DNA of 64,000 bases, taken from positions 150,284,428-150,348,427 of the forward strand of contig CM043949.1 of NCBI GenBank assembly GCA_014529385.2, given 5' to 3'. This DNA is from Adiantum capillus-veneris (Eukaryota > Streptophyta > Polypodiopsida > Polypodiales > Pteridaceae). Position 1 is the stretch's first letter. The number at the start of each line of letters is the position of its first letter. Below the pieces are notes generated by a model. The model did no database searches. It had not been told where the DNA came from and worked only from the letters and a program-made list of their open reading frames with translations. The translations under genes were made by a program, and so were the position numbers. This document shows, piece after piece, positions 43,660 to 55,640 of this stretch.

Positions 43660-46250
43660 ACGGTTTACAAACAGTCGTCCCAGATGACTGGTAAACGAGA
43701 AATCACAGTAGTGTTTAACATTGGTGAAGAATCAATAATGTCCGAAATAACCATCGTGGTTAACTTGAAAAAATCCACAAATGCCCAAACCGCGCCATGA
43801 CCTCTATTGGTGATTTAGTGGATCCAAAAGTAATCTCAGAGAGATAGTGCACATAGAGTGCAAAATGCTTCATAAGCAACAATCTGTGGAATATTCATGC
43901 CGTTCCAAATCAGCCCTTGCTAAACACTATGGCCCATAACACCTAGTGTGCATGCATTTAGCAAAAACTAACCTGGATATCCATAATGATTCTTGCCAAT
44001 ACGTATGGCAAATGTGATGCGCCTAGCATGCAATAAAAGGAATGTAAATAGTTCTAAAAAGAAACTAAATACTTTTAGTTGCAATCTTTTGTAAACCTTG
44101 ATGAAACGTCTGAATCACAATAAAAGGTGAAACATTGATCACTTCTAGATACAAACAATGAAACTTTTTCATTAACAGCTTATAGCCTTGCTATATGTAT
44201 AAACAACCATCTGTAATGTTGTTTAGCAGTACTTGTATCTTAACAAGTCATTCTAAGTATCCGACAATTTCTAGCCACGAGATTGCTCCGGATACGTCGT
44301 GCTAAAAATGGTCTAGAAAACATATGTGACCAGGACCTAGGGACTTTGTCGTGACACATAATTGACATAATGGCGCCAGAGTCAGTCCAGAGACTTATAT
44401 TCTCCACATGTGGAATATGTCTCATATAAGGATGTGTGAAAAGGAACATCCTTCAAGTACAAAACGTACTTGTGTGTGGAGGTAACTACAGACACTCTAC
44501 GACGGGAGTGAGAGGGACCCTCATTAGCCTTGCTCCACACTGGCTAAACCTAACTCCTTGAGTTCCTAGAACATGTCGTATCCCATGTGACAACATGTGC
44601 CAAATTGAACCCTACAAGTAGGTTCGTAACAACATAAGACAGAAAGATAGATTGGACACTTGGCCCAAAATAGTGTGTGTTGACATGCCCATGGCATGGC
44701 TCTAGAATATTCAAGTGTATTTATACGTCTTGAAAAACCAAGCAAAGCATACTAAAAATGGTATAACACCAAATCAATAGATGCGTACCTGGAGATTTGA
44801 ACGTAATGTTCACTTACCCGTATTCGAATGGAGAGGAGCACGTTCCCTACCTGAAAAACAAATAGTATTGCACTGGGAACCTTGTTTGTTTCCTTTGCAA
44901 CCTAAGCCCAGGAATTAGAATCTACGTAGTCAAATCCCTTGATAAGACTTCTTTGTAGAAACTTCTCAACTAGGAGATAACGGTGACCATCGTAGTTAAC
45001 CGTGTACAAGTTGATTGGAATCAACTTGAAATGTGTGCTCGTCTAACTGCTTGGTAGATTATGGAATTATTTCCTTGAAAGTATAACCGGGAGAAATCAA
45101 CGGTGATCCTCAATGCAGTTCAAACTGTGATCCTTAATGCCTATGGGGTGATGTAGCAATCACCCGCCGGGTCTTACCCCAAACAAATATGTCCGTAGAC
45201 ACTCCGTAGTGCTATAGAGAGAGCATGACATCCACACAAGTGAATTGTCTGGCTCTTGTGGACAGCCATCCTGTCTCAACTGATTGCTGCATCTATACTT
45301 CCTTGTAGAGATCAGCTACTGTGAGTTGAAGATTTATAAAAAATTCAACGTGAGTGTCGCACTGAAAACATGTAGTGCAACAATGACACCGTAAACATCC
45401 GTAATGACAAGACTCTTGCTTGTCCATTAACGGCGATGTACACTTCCTTGGATAGATCTATTCAATCTTGAAAACAATCACCCAAGGAATGCAAATAGTT
45501 GGGTCTTACCCTTGTCATGAAATCGGTTCTTAGCTTGTTTGGCTCATAGCCCTTAGGCAAAATAGTGTTCAATCAATGAACCGATGAAGACTAATTTGAG
45601 TAGCATCTTAGCCACGCGCTAGCTGTGAGTGAGAGCACCTTGGCCCAAGGTGGCTCATGAGTAGAATATGTATCAAAAGATTCTTAGAAGAGTTTTGTTA
45701 TTCGTGAAAGAAATAAGAAGAAGAGAGAAAAGAAGAGCATGCTAGGCTGAGGAACTTTCCTTAAATTTGTAGAGTGTGTGCCCAAAATGTGTGCTCTTAG
45801 ACATCTTATGCCTGAATTGCAGCTTATCCTAAAAGAATTCCACAATCTGTCTGTGTAACGCTCTCATCAAGAGAGGCAACAGAAAAACACAAAATTCATT
45901 CTGATCCACCTATCTTGCAGGGGGCGTGATTGGATGAGGACGACTTAGCATTGGCACTTTGCCCATGAATCAAGTCCAAGTTTTAGGTTCTTTTTAGTGT
46001 TGTTGTGCGTTGACAACAACCCAAAAATCATGTCAAACAATCCAAAAGGTATCTTGTCCTTGAGAGAGTGTCTGGTGTTATAGCGGAAGCATAAACCAAC
46101 AAGTGATGGAATTCATTTCACCTGGCTAGCATGCCGTGTATGTAGAGTGGCAAGCCCTTGGCGAGAGTGACGGCCTCAAAGGTGAGAGCCCAAAACCATA
46201 AGTGCCTTGTACAGGCAAGATTGGTAGGGATTCTGTGAGGTGATATCCCT
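43660..46250. repeat. Left arm of a ~2.5 kb inverted repeat
   Basis: Its reverse complement matches 49190-51584 throughout. Anchors are CAGTCGTCCCAGATGACTGG (43672) vs 51551, GTCCAGAGACTTATATTCTC vs the 50855-50885 region, CACCCAAGGAATGCAAATAG (45480) vs 49865, and GTGAGGTGATATCC (46235) vs 49190-49205. Divergence is clear by eye, with many substitutions and small gaps, so the duplication is old. Stops are frequent in all frames and no gene is supported. It may be non-coding internal sequence of a chromovirus-derived element. Confidence 0.8.
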
Positions 46251-47393
46251 AGTAGGCTAGTTCCCGGAACTTGTGTGCCAATGCCCTTGATTCCAAGTCA
46301 ATGGGCAGTATCTTGGCACAAGGGAGAAATTCCCCAAGGTCGTGTGCTCATAGCATACTCGAAACGTGGGAATTTTCCATACAATATGTCGAAAGTGAAG
46401 CCGTGCTTCACATAAATACATCTGGACTCGTTGCCAATAAATGCTATTGCCGACAGATGTCATAGCAAAGAGAGTCGACCTTGTCTACTTGTACATCATA
46501 GTGCGAAGCAGAAAAATAATTGCAAGGTATGAATGTGTACCTGCTTAGCTTGATTACGGTTGTTCGTGACTATATAAGACCATCTTAATCGATTGAAGCT
46601 CTAATAAGAGATACGTTTGCTCGTTCCTCGAACTGTCGCCCATGCCGAGCAAAGGTAGGCGAGTAGAAATGTGTATGACAAGTCATAGGCCTTGCTTGAA
46701 CTTGTCATACTAGAGTTGATACTCGTCCAAGACATAATAGCAGTACCATGGAATGATTATCCCATATAGTGGTAAAGAGTCCCCAACTCAAGATGTTCAT
46801 AGCATATGCCTAGTTGTGGGTAGGTATTATCCCCAGAGTACAAGAAAAGGAAGTCGTGCTTCTAACAATTCTCTTGTAGTTGTGTACGTGCCATGCATGG
46901 AAAGAAATCTAAAAGGTCAACTCTGGAGTGTGGTACACAACAGTTTTGTATACAGTTAATGAGCCTTGCGCAATGATCAAAACGTCACCGTGGAGACCAA
47001 GTGAGCCGTGCTCCACATAATGAGAACGAATTTTTCAAAAAAAATGCCACAAATATTCATACCTTGTCTTGGAAGGCTTTAGACGAATATTATGCATGTG
47101 CTTATCATCGCACTTGCTTAAACTCCAGTTCAGAAACCTTGTTGATTTGCCCGTTAAAGCTCAAGCCTTGCTCAACTTGCTCGATCCAATCGCTATGATT
47201 TGCAAATGGACAACAATGTTGAAAATCAAGATATTCATCTTGGTTTCATTGAACCTCCTCACTGCACCAATTATCGGTCGTACAGACAACTGGCTCACTT
47301 ATGGGACGTCAATAAAGAGAACACCAGTATTCTTAAGAAGATGTTACTACTTCTGTTTTCGAGGACGAAAACTCTTCCTTAAGCGGGAAGTAA
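46251..47393 (+). pseudogene. Chromovirus pol 3' remnant (E1)
   Basis: From about 47200 the sequence parallels the integrase tail/chromodomain end of the chromovirus at 63420-63637: GFIEPPHC corresponds to DFIEPPTL, then come ENTSILKK, FSRTKTLP and GAGGACGAAAACTCTTC before the LTR. Upstream, 46300-47150 shows weak internal repetition (TCCCCAA...GTTCATAGCATA twice; GCCGTGCTTCACATAA / GCCGTGCTCCACATAA) and no clear domain. It is a decayed 3' end of a plus-strand element. Confidence 0.6.
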
Positions 47394-47565
47394 TGCTAGG
47401 ACACAGGTCCTGTACCCTAAGAACTAGGCTAGGCAAGGACTACGGCCAAGGGCCGGGCTAGGCAATGTGGACAGAGGATCCGTCTAGGGCAAGGGGCTAG
47501 GAGCCCACCTATAAAGGGAGGTTGGGAGGAGGATCCAAGAGAGCCTATTTGCCTAGTTTCTTACA
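47394..47565 (+). repeat. Chromovirus E LTR (172 bp), flanked by pol end and primer site
   Basis: It starts TGCTAGGACAC (degraded TGTCAGGACAC) after a polypurine-like AAGCGGGAAGTAA and ends TTCTTACA, followed by CTGGTATCAGAGCC. It contains a TATA box CCTATAAAG at 47508-47516. The reverse copy is 53003-53174, and a relative starts at 63638. This single LTR has internal 3' sequence on its left and a primer site on its right. Confidence 0.85.
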
Positions 47566-47566
47566 C

Positions 47567-47578
47567 TGGTATCAGAGC
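47567..47578 (+). other. Primer-binding site, initiator-Met tRNA type
   Basis: TGGTATCAGAGC one base after the LTR end, complementary to the 3' end of plant initiator methionine tRNA, the usual primer of chromoviruses and copia elements. Confidence 0.9.
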
Positions 47579-48258
47579 CACTCATTTTTTAGGACATAGG
47601 CATGGAGAGCCAGCCGTTTTTGGCTTTGCATGTGCATGCAACCTAAATTGGGAGAAGGAAGAAGAAGCCGAGGCGGAGCGTGTGCAGCAACCGCTAGTCG
47701 AGGACGAGGGAGGTTATCGACCTTCTTGAAATCCTTTGGGATCGGGCTCAGTTGGAGCACAAGGAGAAGCAGCAGATTTCTCGTCTCTTGCCCGGCCTCA
47801 GTAGGGCTCGCCATCGCGAGCTATCCCTTTTTTGAATCCTGCGCAGGCGATTGGGCTGTCTGTAGAGCAGATCTCGTCAAATTTTATTTTATTTTTTAAA
47901 ACCCTTAAGGGTTAACCGTTCACACCCGGCCAACCCTCGTGAGTCTTCCACAAGGGTCGTGCCTTGCGCACTTGAGTTCCTTTGCATCTACCGCTCTCCT
48001 TTTCGACTAGGGGATCTCATCAATCATAATTTAGGTTGATTACTGCAAATCCAAAAGTTCGAACTTGCTGCACACAGTTTTTGGAAGTTTCAACAAGCCA
48101 CTAATTGGCTAATTTTTCATCATTTTGGTGATTGCATACGATGCAAACCGCATCGGACGAGCCTGCAGCTTGATTCATACATTTCAGATTACTGTGGCGT
48201 GCTTACGAAGACCAAGAAGGTACTGTTTTCCCTTTTTTCCTCACAACACAGATTCACC
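47579..48258 (+). other. Chromovirus-type leader, no gene supported
   Basis: Leader downstream of the primer site. The open frame at 47630-47899 is Arg/Ser-rich with no recognisable domain and is probably non-coding. Confidence 0.5.
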
Positions 48259-48855
48259 ATGAGTGCGGAAAATGATGATCAACACATGTTTGAATTTGAA
48301 TATATCGAATGGGCTTCACCTGTGGATGTCATCGGGCCGGATACTCTCACGGAGAGTACCCTCGCGGCAACACGGATGGATGGTGCAAACCCAGGTGATC
48401 CATTTCTGTCCCCTCGTTTGTCAACCCCTCCTCCACAGAGCATGTTGGATATTCTAGAGGACGACAGTCAATTGCCAGATGCCATGGAGTTTGTCACTCG
48501 ACAGAACTGGAAAACTTTTGATGCCCGATTTCGCAAGCTCGCGGTCAGGGTTCAAATCTTGGTTACACAAGTAGAAAATCTTACACAATTAATTTACAGA
48601 ATGCTACCAGAATCAACTCTCCTCTTACCAGCAACCCAGGGGGTTGCCAATTTACCAGTTATGACCAAAGAGGTCCAACATGTCCACAATACTTCGGTTG
48701 TCGGAACACATCGGGGCACGACCAACGTGGTCAAGAAGGGCCTATCACCATCCGAATTTCAACGTGAAAAAAGTAAAAAATTATGCTTTATTTTCTTAGG
48801 AACACATAAAAAAAAGCAGTGCCCACATGTCGAAAAACTTCAGCATGATGCATGA
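48259..48855 (+). CDS. Orphan ORF in gag position (possible Gag fragment)
   Basis: An open frame of about 199 codons from ATG 48259 (an earlier ATG is at 48199). It is acidic and Pro/Ser-rich at the N-terminus (PRLSTPPPQSMLDILEDDS), then has a helical-looking stretch (FRKLAVRVQILVTQVENLTQ). The C-terminal CFIFLGTHKKKQC resembles a degraded CCHC zinc knuckle. The position, about 680 bp after a primer-binding site, is where Gag starts in chromoviruses. I do not recognise a full capsid domain. It could be a decayed Gag, or a fortuitous ORF. Confidence 0.4.
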   Translation: MSAENDDQHMFEFEYIEWASPVDVIGPDTLTESTLAATRMDGANPGDPFLSPRLSTPPPQSMLDILEDDSQLPDAMEFVTRQNWKTFDARFRKLAVRVQILVTQVENLTQLIYRMLPESTLLLPATQGVANLPVMTKEVQHVHNTSVVGTHRGTTNVVKKGLSPSEFQREKSKKLCFIFLGTHKKKQCPHVEKLQHDA

Positions 48856-49189
48856 GTTTGTGCTTTGACATAAACTCTAGTTTTGGTGCACGCCACAGTA
48901 GTTATATGGCTTTTTGAATATGTTATGCATAGCCATTTTCTCATACTTCAATATGGAATTTTCAGCGTATTGTACATTTTTTTGAATTGGGTACTGCTAA
49001 ACCCGAATTGTTTTCTGCCACAATCATTTTTTGTACGACCAGTCACATCATCTCGGCTTTTATGATCGGCTGAAAACATTCTGAGATGCATGAAAGATCA
49101 CGAAATTAGGGTGTATATGATACACATGTCCTACAACTCACGCTTTGCATTTACTTTGGATAGTACCCAATTTTGGGGCACCTACATTA
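48856..49189. other. No recognised feature
   Basis: AT-rich spacer between the orphan ORF and the right arm of the inverted repeat. No frame or repeat I can support. Confidence 0.5.
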
Positions 49190-51584
49190 TTCAGGATATC
49201 ATCTCATCGAATCCTTACCAGTCTCACCGGTGCAAGGCACTTAGGATGTTGACTTCAACGGTTATCACGGTAGCCATGGGATTTCGTTTTTGTATGCAAG
49301 GCATCCTACCCATTTGGTATACATTACGCTCTTACAAATCACGCTGTCAAGGACACTATTAGTTATGCATTGTTTCCCATAATTTTTGGTTGCTATCCAG
49401 GCACACAAAACAACCTCAAAACTTCAATTGGATTCACAACCCATATACGGTAGACAATCAAGATCTGACTTGTGTTCCCTCTTGCAATGCGAGCATCATA
49501 CAGTCAGATGGTTGCATGCTTATAGGATAAGCTGCCAGTCAGGCATAAGATGTCTAAGCGCACACGTTCTGGGAACACACAAATTAGACATTTAAGGAAA
49601 GTCCCTTAGCCCAGCGTGTTCTTCTGTGCGTTCTTCACCTCTTTTTTCTAAGGTACAACATGAAAATTTTCTACGAAGTTTGTTTCATGTTTTCTATTGA
49701 GCCACGATGCTCTACAATTATCAGCTATCTAAAAATTGGGAAAGGTGCCAGTCACATTAGTTTTCATCAGTTTATCGATTGAACACTAATTGCCGTCAGA
49801 GCTAGGAGCCACATACAGGCTGGCTAAGAGCCATTGTCAGATTTTGGGTATGACCCAACTATTGACATTCCTTGGGTGATTGTTCTTAGGATCGAATAGA
49901 TTTGCCCAGTGGAGTACACATCGAACCTATTGACGTTAATCGACAAGCAAGAGTCTTGCTATTTCGGAGGATTTGGGTGTCCTTTTTGCACTACATGTTT
50001 CTAGTGCAATTGAGTTTTTGACACTTTTACACTTACATAAGCTGATCTCTACCACAGAGTATAGACGCAGCAATCAGGGGTGACAACATGGTTTTAAGGG
50101 ATCGGTAGTTCACTCGTGTGCATCTCCTGCTCTCTCTATAGCATTACGAAGTATCTATGGACATACGCTTTTGGGGTAAGACCCAGCGAGTAATTGCTAC
50201 ATCACCCCATAGGCATTACGGATCACAGTTTGATATGCATTGAGGATCACCGTTGATCTCTCCCAGATATACTTTCAAGGAAAGAATTCCGCAATCTACC
50301 AAGCGATAGCAGACGAACACACTTTTCAAGTTGATTCCAATCAACCTACACGGTTAACTTTGTTGGTTACCGTTACCTGCTAGTTGATCAGTTTCTTACA
50401 CTAGGTCTTACCAAAGGGTTGGACTACGTAGATTTTAACCAAAGGGTTTGGATTGTGTAGGCAACACCCACGGTTCCCAGTGCAATGCTGCTTGTTTCTT
50501 CAGGTAGGAGACGTGCTCTCCTCTCCGTTTGATACGGGTAAGTATGCTTGAATGCTACAGAGCCATGCCAAGGGCATGTCGGCACAAAGTATTTTGAGCC
50601 AAGGGTCCAATCTACCTTTCTGCCTTATTCTATCACGAACCTACCTGTAAGGTTCGATTTGGCACATGTTGTCACATGGGATACAACATGGTCTAGGAAC
50701 TCAAGGAGTTCAGTTTAGCTAGTGTGGAGCAATGAATGAGGGTCCCTTTCACTCCTGTCGTAGAATGTATGTAGTTATCTCCACACACAAGTACGTCCTG
50801 TACTTGAAGGATGTTACTTTTCACACATCCTTATACGAGACATATTCTACATGTGGAGAATATGAGTCTCTGGACTGACACTGGAGCCATTATTTCAATT
50901 ATGTGTCATGAAAAAGTCCCTAGGTGTTGGTCACGTGCTGGTCACATCTGTTTTCTAGACCATTTTTAGCACGACGTATCAGGAGCAATTTCGTGGCCAG
51001 AAATTGTCGGATACTTAGAATGACTTGTTAAGGTACAGGTACTGCTAAACAACATTACAGATGGTTGTTTATACATATAGCAAGGCTATAAGTTGTTAAT
51101 GAAAAATTTTCATTGTCTGTACCTAGAAGTGATCAATGTTTCACCTTCTATTGTGATTCAGACATTTTAGCAAGGCTTGCAAAAGATTGCAACTAAAAGT
51201 ATTTAGTTTCTTTTCAGAACTATTTACATTCCTCTTAATGCGTGCTAGGCGCATCACAATTGCCATAAGTATTGGAAAAGATCATTATGGATCTACAGGT
51301 TCGGGTTAGTTTTCGCTAAATGCATGCACACTAGGTGTTATGGGCCCTAGTGTTTAGCAAAGGCTGCTTTGGAACGACATGCATATTCCTAAGATCGCTG
51401 CTTATGAAGCATTTTGCACTCTATGTACACTATCTATATGAGATAACTTTTTGGTCTACTAATCACCAATAGAGGTCATGGAACGGTTTGGGTGTTTGTA
51501 GATTTTCTCAAGTTAACCACGATGGTTGTACACTACTGCGATTCTCCGTTTACCAGTCATCTGGGACGACTGTCTATAAATCGT
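49190..51584. repeat. Right arm of the ~2.5 kb inverted repeat
   Basis: Reverse-complement partner of 43660-46250, separated by about 2.9 kb. The outer edge at 51584 is exactly where the inverted Y LTR starts. No coding frame is conserved between the arms. Confidence 0.8.
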
Positions 51585-52721
51585 TGTCAGGAGTTTTTTG
51601 GAGCAAGGGATTGTGCATATGTACATACACATGCATGGTGCATCAAATAAATAATTGCCCATTTTCCGGATCCAGGTGGTTACGTGGGCCCCACATGTGT
51701 ACAGGTAGGATATCATGTACATAGAGCATCGATTTTCACTATCACCAGTACCAGTGTTTTTTTTCTACAATAAGGAGGAGTTGGTAGCCCGTAAAAATTC
51801 TCGAGGAAGCTATCCGCGGGCCGATGACATGAGCTAAGGAGGTGCCTCAGATGGCATCTAGTGGCGTCAGGAGGGCGAATGGGGTCAATACTTGCACGCG
51901 GAGAAGTACGGACACAACGTGGGTGTTTTCTTGTGAGAATTATGCAGAAAGGTCATCATGAGGACCATCTTTTGGGGCCACTTTACATGGTGATGGGATG
52001 CATTATTGGAAAAATTTGAGTGCCAGGTGTGTGGATGGATGCAAAAAGATGACAACTATGCACTGCGAGGTCAGTTTTTGGCCTGTTCGAGGTCTGTTTG
52101 AGGTCATCTAAAAGTCCAAGGGTGCCCAAGTAATAAAGCTAAGTGTGGAAACTGAAAAAACAGAGAGAAGACGAGAAAAAACGTGGAGAAGAGAGGAGGA
52201 ACAGCCGCAACTGTGTTTTTGGGGTTTTTGGAGCCTGTTTTGGCCGTAAACTGCTCATCCGAGGTCGGATTTGAGCACTTTGACATTGTAGAATGGGGTT
52301 TTGGGCCGTCCCGGACGCGATGGCGCTGTCCATTTTGTCAAATTTCTCACTCTTTTTCTGTTGTTTTTCTGTGTAATCTTCTCCGATGAGTGAAGCCTCT
52401 ACTTAACTTTGTGGTTGTATCTGGTGTATTTCTTGAAAACTGTGTAAACTATTTTCCCCATTGGTGTTGGCCCAAGATTATTTGTATCTAAACATCATAA
52501 ATTCTCCTCTTTTGGGATGTGTTTTTGGGTGTGTGTGTGTGTGTCTCTGTGTTGAGTGGGCAAAGGGGAAGTCTCTCTCCTCTCACTCCATAGGTGTGTT
52601 CCCTGTCTCGGCAAGGTGGATTGTGTAAGCTGAGTGGTGCCCCATAGTGTGTGTGTATATCATTCCAAGAGTGTGTGTTGGGTCATTATAGAGGCGTTCT
52701 GTGTGTTTCCATCCCGCTCAC
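51585..52721 (+). repeat. Solo Y-family LTR (LTR7), opposite orientation to the other Y copies
   Basis: It starts TGTCAGGAGTTTTTTGG and ends CATCCCGCTCACC, the reverse complement of the Y LTR. It holds the same conserved blocks, such as the GAGGTCGGATTTGAGCAC segment. No internal Y sequence lies on either side, and the flanks (TCGT at 51581-51584, TGTA after 52721) do not match, so no target duplication is visible. Confidence 0.85.
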
Positions 52722-53002
52722 CTGTACACATGTGGGCCACACAAGCAGCAGCCCATGGATGGCGGCACAAATGATTGTAGCAATCACCCGGCTCTGTCCC
52801 TCCTCGGCTTAGAGCAGGAGCCCACGACCTTCCTCCTCGGCTATCTTCTTTGTCCTCGCATGCACTCCAAGATTTCCCTAAAGCTCGCTCCTTCTTCATC
52901 CAGGCTTGAGAGAGAGAAAACTCTCATGAGAGAAAGAGAGAAGCCGTGAAAATCTCCTTCCCCTCCCCTCCATGGATGCTCTCCCCTGAGCTCTAATACC
53001 AG
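52722..53002 (-). other. Chromovirus E3 leader with primer site (inverted)
   Basis: On the minus strand: LTR end, then TGGTATTAGAGC (52990-53001, one mismatch to the initiator-Met primer site), then GA-rich leader. A leader ORF (52899-52660) runs into LTR7 and is not credible as a gene. It is the 5' start of a minus-strand chromovirus-like element cut off by LTR7. Confidence 0.75.
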
Positions 53003-53174
53003 TGTAAGAAGCTAGGCAACTAGGCTCTGATGGATCCTCCTCCCAACCTCCCTTTATAGGTAGGCTCCTAGCCCCTTGCCCTAGACGGATCCCGTGTCCA
53101 CACTGCCTAGCCCGGCCCTTGGCCGTAGTCCTTTCCTAGCCTAGTTCTTAGGGTACAAGACCCGTGTCCTGACA
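53003..53174 (-). repeat. Chromovirus E3 LTR (172 bp), inverted
   Basis: The reverse complement starts TGTCAGGACACGGG and ends GCTTCTTACA, with TATA-like CCTATAAAGGG. It has the same length as 47394-47565 and high similarity. It abuts chromovirus RNase H sequence at 53175. Confidence 0.88.
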
Positions 53175-53333
53175 CTATGCAATAGTGTTTGCCTTAAAAA
53201 CAAGGCAGCATTATCTGTATGGTGCTCAGTTCGAGATTGTGTTTGACCATGAAAGCATCAAACGGTTTACACACCAAACGGATTTGAAGGGTCAAAAAGC
53301 CAGGTAGACCGAGATCCTTCAGAAATATGACGC
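53175..53333 (+). pseudogene. Chromovirus E2 RNase H, 5' fragment
   Basis: Plus strand: RQHYLYGAQFEIVFDHESIK, then HQTDLKGQKAR and TEILQKYDA. This is the Ty3 RNase H stretch with its HESI/D-HE block. The frame is cut after the Asp/Ala codons by element D and resumes at 62039 with KLRYRKGRYNLVADALSRM. One TAG occurs (KAR-stop-TEIL). In the family the domain removes template RNA. Confidence 0.82.
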
Positions 53334-54478
53334 TGTGAGCGGAAGGAAAACACACATAGCGCCTCTATAATGACCCGACACACACTCTTGGAATGATACA
53401 CACACACACACTAGGGGGCACCACTCGGCTTACACAAGACACCTGGCCGAGACAGGGAACACACCTATGGAGTGAGAGGAGAGAGACGATTCGTTTACCC
53501 ACTCCACAGAGAGAGATACACACACACACACACCCAAAAAACTCAGATCAAAAGGGGAGAATTTATGATTTTTAGATACAAATGAGCTTGGGCCAACACC
53601 AATGTGGCAAATTGCTCACACAATATGGGTAAAATAAGCCAGATACAATCACAAACTCGAGAAGAAGCTTCGCTCACAGGAGAAACTTACACAACCAAAA
53701 TAGAAAAAAATCAGTGAGGAATTTGGCAAAATGGACAGCGCCATCGAGTCCGGAACGGCTCAAAACCCCAGTCTACAATGTCAAAGTGCTCAAATCCGAC
53801 CTCGGATGAGCAGTTTACGGCCAAAACAGTCTCCAAAAACCCCAAAAACACAGTTGCGGCTGTTCTTCCTCTTCTCTCCACGTTTTTTCTGGCCTTCTCT
53901 TATTTTTTTCAGTTCCCACACTTAGCTTTATTAGTTGGGCACCCTTGGCCTTTCAAATGACGTCAAACGGACCCCGAACAGGCCAAAAACTGACCTCGCA
54001 GTGCATAGTTGTTACCTTTTTGCATCATCCATACACCTGGCACTCAATTTTTCCCAATAATGCATCCCGCAACCACGTGAAGTGGCCCCAAAAAGTGGTC
54101 CTCGTGATGACCTTTCTGCATAAGTATCACAAGAAAACACCCACGTTGTGTGCGTACTTCTCCGCGTGCAAGTATTGACCCCGTTTGACCTCCTCACGCC
54201 ACTTGATGCCATCTGACGCACCTGCTTACCTTATGTGGTCAGCCCGCGGATAGCTTCCTCGAGAGGTTTTACTCGCTACCAACTCTTCCTTATTGTAGAA
54301 AAAACACACTCGTACTGATAATAATGAAAATCGCTGCACTATGTACACCCTGTCCTACCTGTACACACGTGGGCCCCACGTAACCACCTCGCTATGGAAA
54401 TTGGGCAATCCTTTATTCGATGCATCATGCATGTGTATGTACATATGCACGATCCCTTGCTCCAAAAAACCCCTGACA
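53334..54478 (-). repeat. D 3' LTR (LTR5)
   Basis: TGTGAGCGGAAGG...CCCCTGACA, 1145 bp, with CA tracts at 53397-53410 and 53517-53532. It pairs with LTR6. Confidence 0.92.
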
Positions 54479-54495
54479 TAATTTTCCCATCCCCT
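54479..54495 (-). other. D polypurine tract region
   Basis: GGGGATGGGAAAATTA on the element strand next to the LTR start TGTCAGG. Conserved in B and the outer element. Confidence 0.7.
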
Positions 54496-54506
54496 AGCCT
54501 GCTAGA

Positions 54507-55640
54507 TCATTCATGATCAGCAGCAGCAAAAAGCGATATGAGACTCGCAGCGTCACAAGTCTCCTCATCCTTCACCAACACTCCTTGATCCACATACAAC
54601 TCATCTTGCTCGACCAACATCAACGTGGCATTATACAATTTAAGACTCAATCCATTTACCCTTAACTTATGTAGAAACCCATCCAGGTTAGCCAATTGAT
54701 ATGTACCATTCGGGAAACACTCCACTACCTTGAAAGGGCCTTCCCACTTAATTTGAAACTTCTTTTGGAAGGTGTTGTCCAGCTTACTGTTGTAGCGCAA
54801 AACCAAGTCATGCTTCTTGATACCCTTACTTTTGACCTTTTCATTTATCTTTGCCAAAGCCCTATCTTGCATCTGCCCATAATGTTCCAATGCACTCATC
54901 CTATCCAGCTGAACCTCTTGTAGCTGTAAGAGCCTCTCTTCGAATGAATCACTAGGCGGCCCAAGCAACTTCTCTAACATCTTGACCGCAGGCAACTCTA
55001 CTTCCACAGGCATTAGTGCTTCTTTTCCATACACCAAATGAAATGGAGTAAACCCTGTACCTGTCTTCACCGAAGTACGGTAAGCCCATAATGCACTAGG
55101 CAATTCCAAATCCCAATTCTTTCCTTGGTGCTCTGTCACTTTCGAAAGAATCTGTACCAACTCACCATTGAATCTTTCATTTAAGCCATTACACTGTGGG
55201 TAATAAGGAGTGGTATGCTGGTGCTTAATCTTCATCTTTGCACATAAAAAATCTAGCAGTTTAGCTCTAAAGCCAGGCCCCTTATCTGAAAGTAGCTTCA
55301 GTGGCACCGCAAACTTGCAACATATTTCATCATACACAAATTTTGCCACATCCTTTGTAGTGATCTGTTTTACTGCTATAGCCTCTGCCCATCTAGAGAG
55401 ATAGTCCACTGCAGTCAAAATATAGCTTTTGCCCCTGCTTGTGATAGGTAACGGGCCTATTGCATCAATCCCCCACTTTTCAAACACATCAAACGCCATA
55501 ATGGTTTTTCGTAGCTCTGGCTTCAACACTCTCTTCCCAAATGCTTGACACCTATTGCAAGACCTACACTAATGGTGAACATCCTTGTGCAAACTAGGCC
55601 ACATATACCCCTCTTGCGAAATCTTATGCAAGGTGATCTT
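54507..55640 (-). pseudogene. D integrase
   Basis: Open from 55529 to 54507 (340 codons) with the complete catalytic core: Asp in GIDAIGPLPI, Asp in LLSDKGPGF, Glu in GLNERFNGEL. A C-terminal domain follows (FQIKWEGPFKVVECFPNGTY). The N-terminal zinc-binding part is broken by TAG at 55569-55571, where the outer copy has HHWCTSC. The core is the best preserved Y integrase here. There is no chromodomain, as expected for the Tat clade. Confidence 0.9.

Noticed and set aside
43620-43660. GAGGAAAACACACC on the reverse strand at the outer edge of the left inverted-repeat arm, similar to the Y LTR start
   Set aside because: Too short (about 14 bases) and without further LTR sequence; probably chance.
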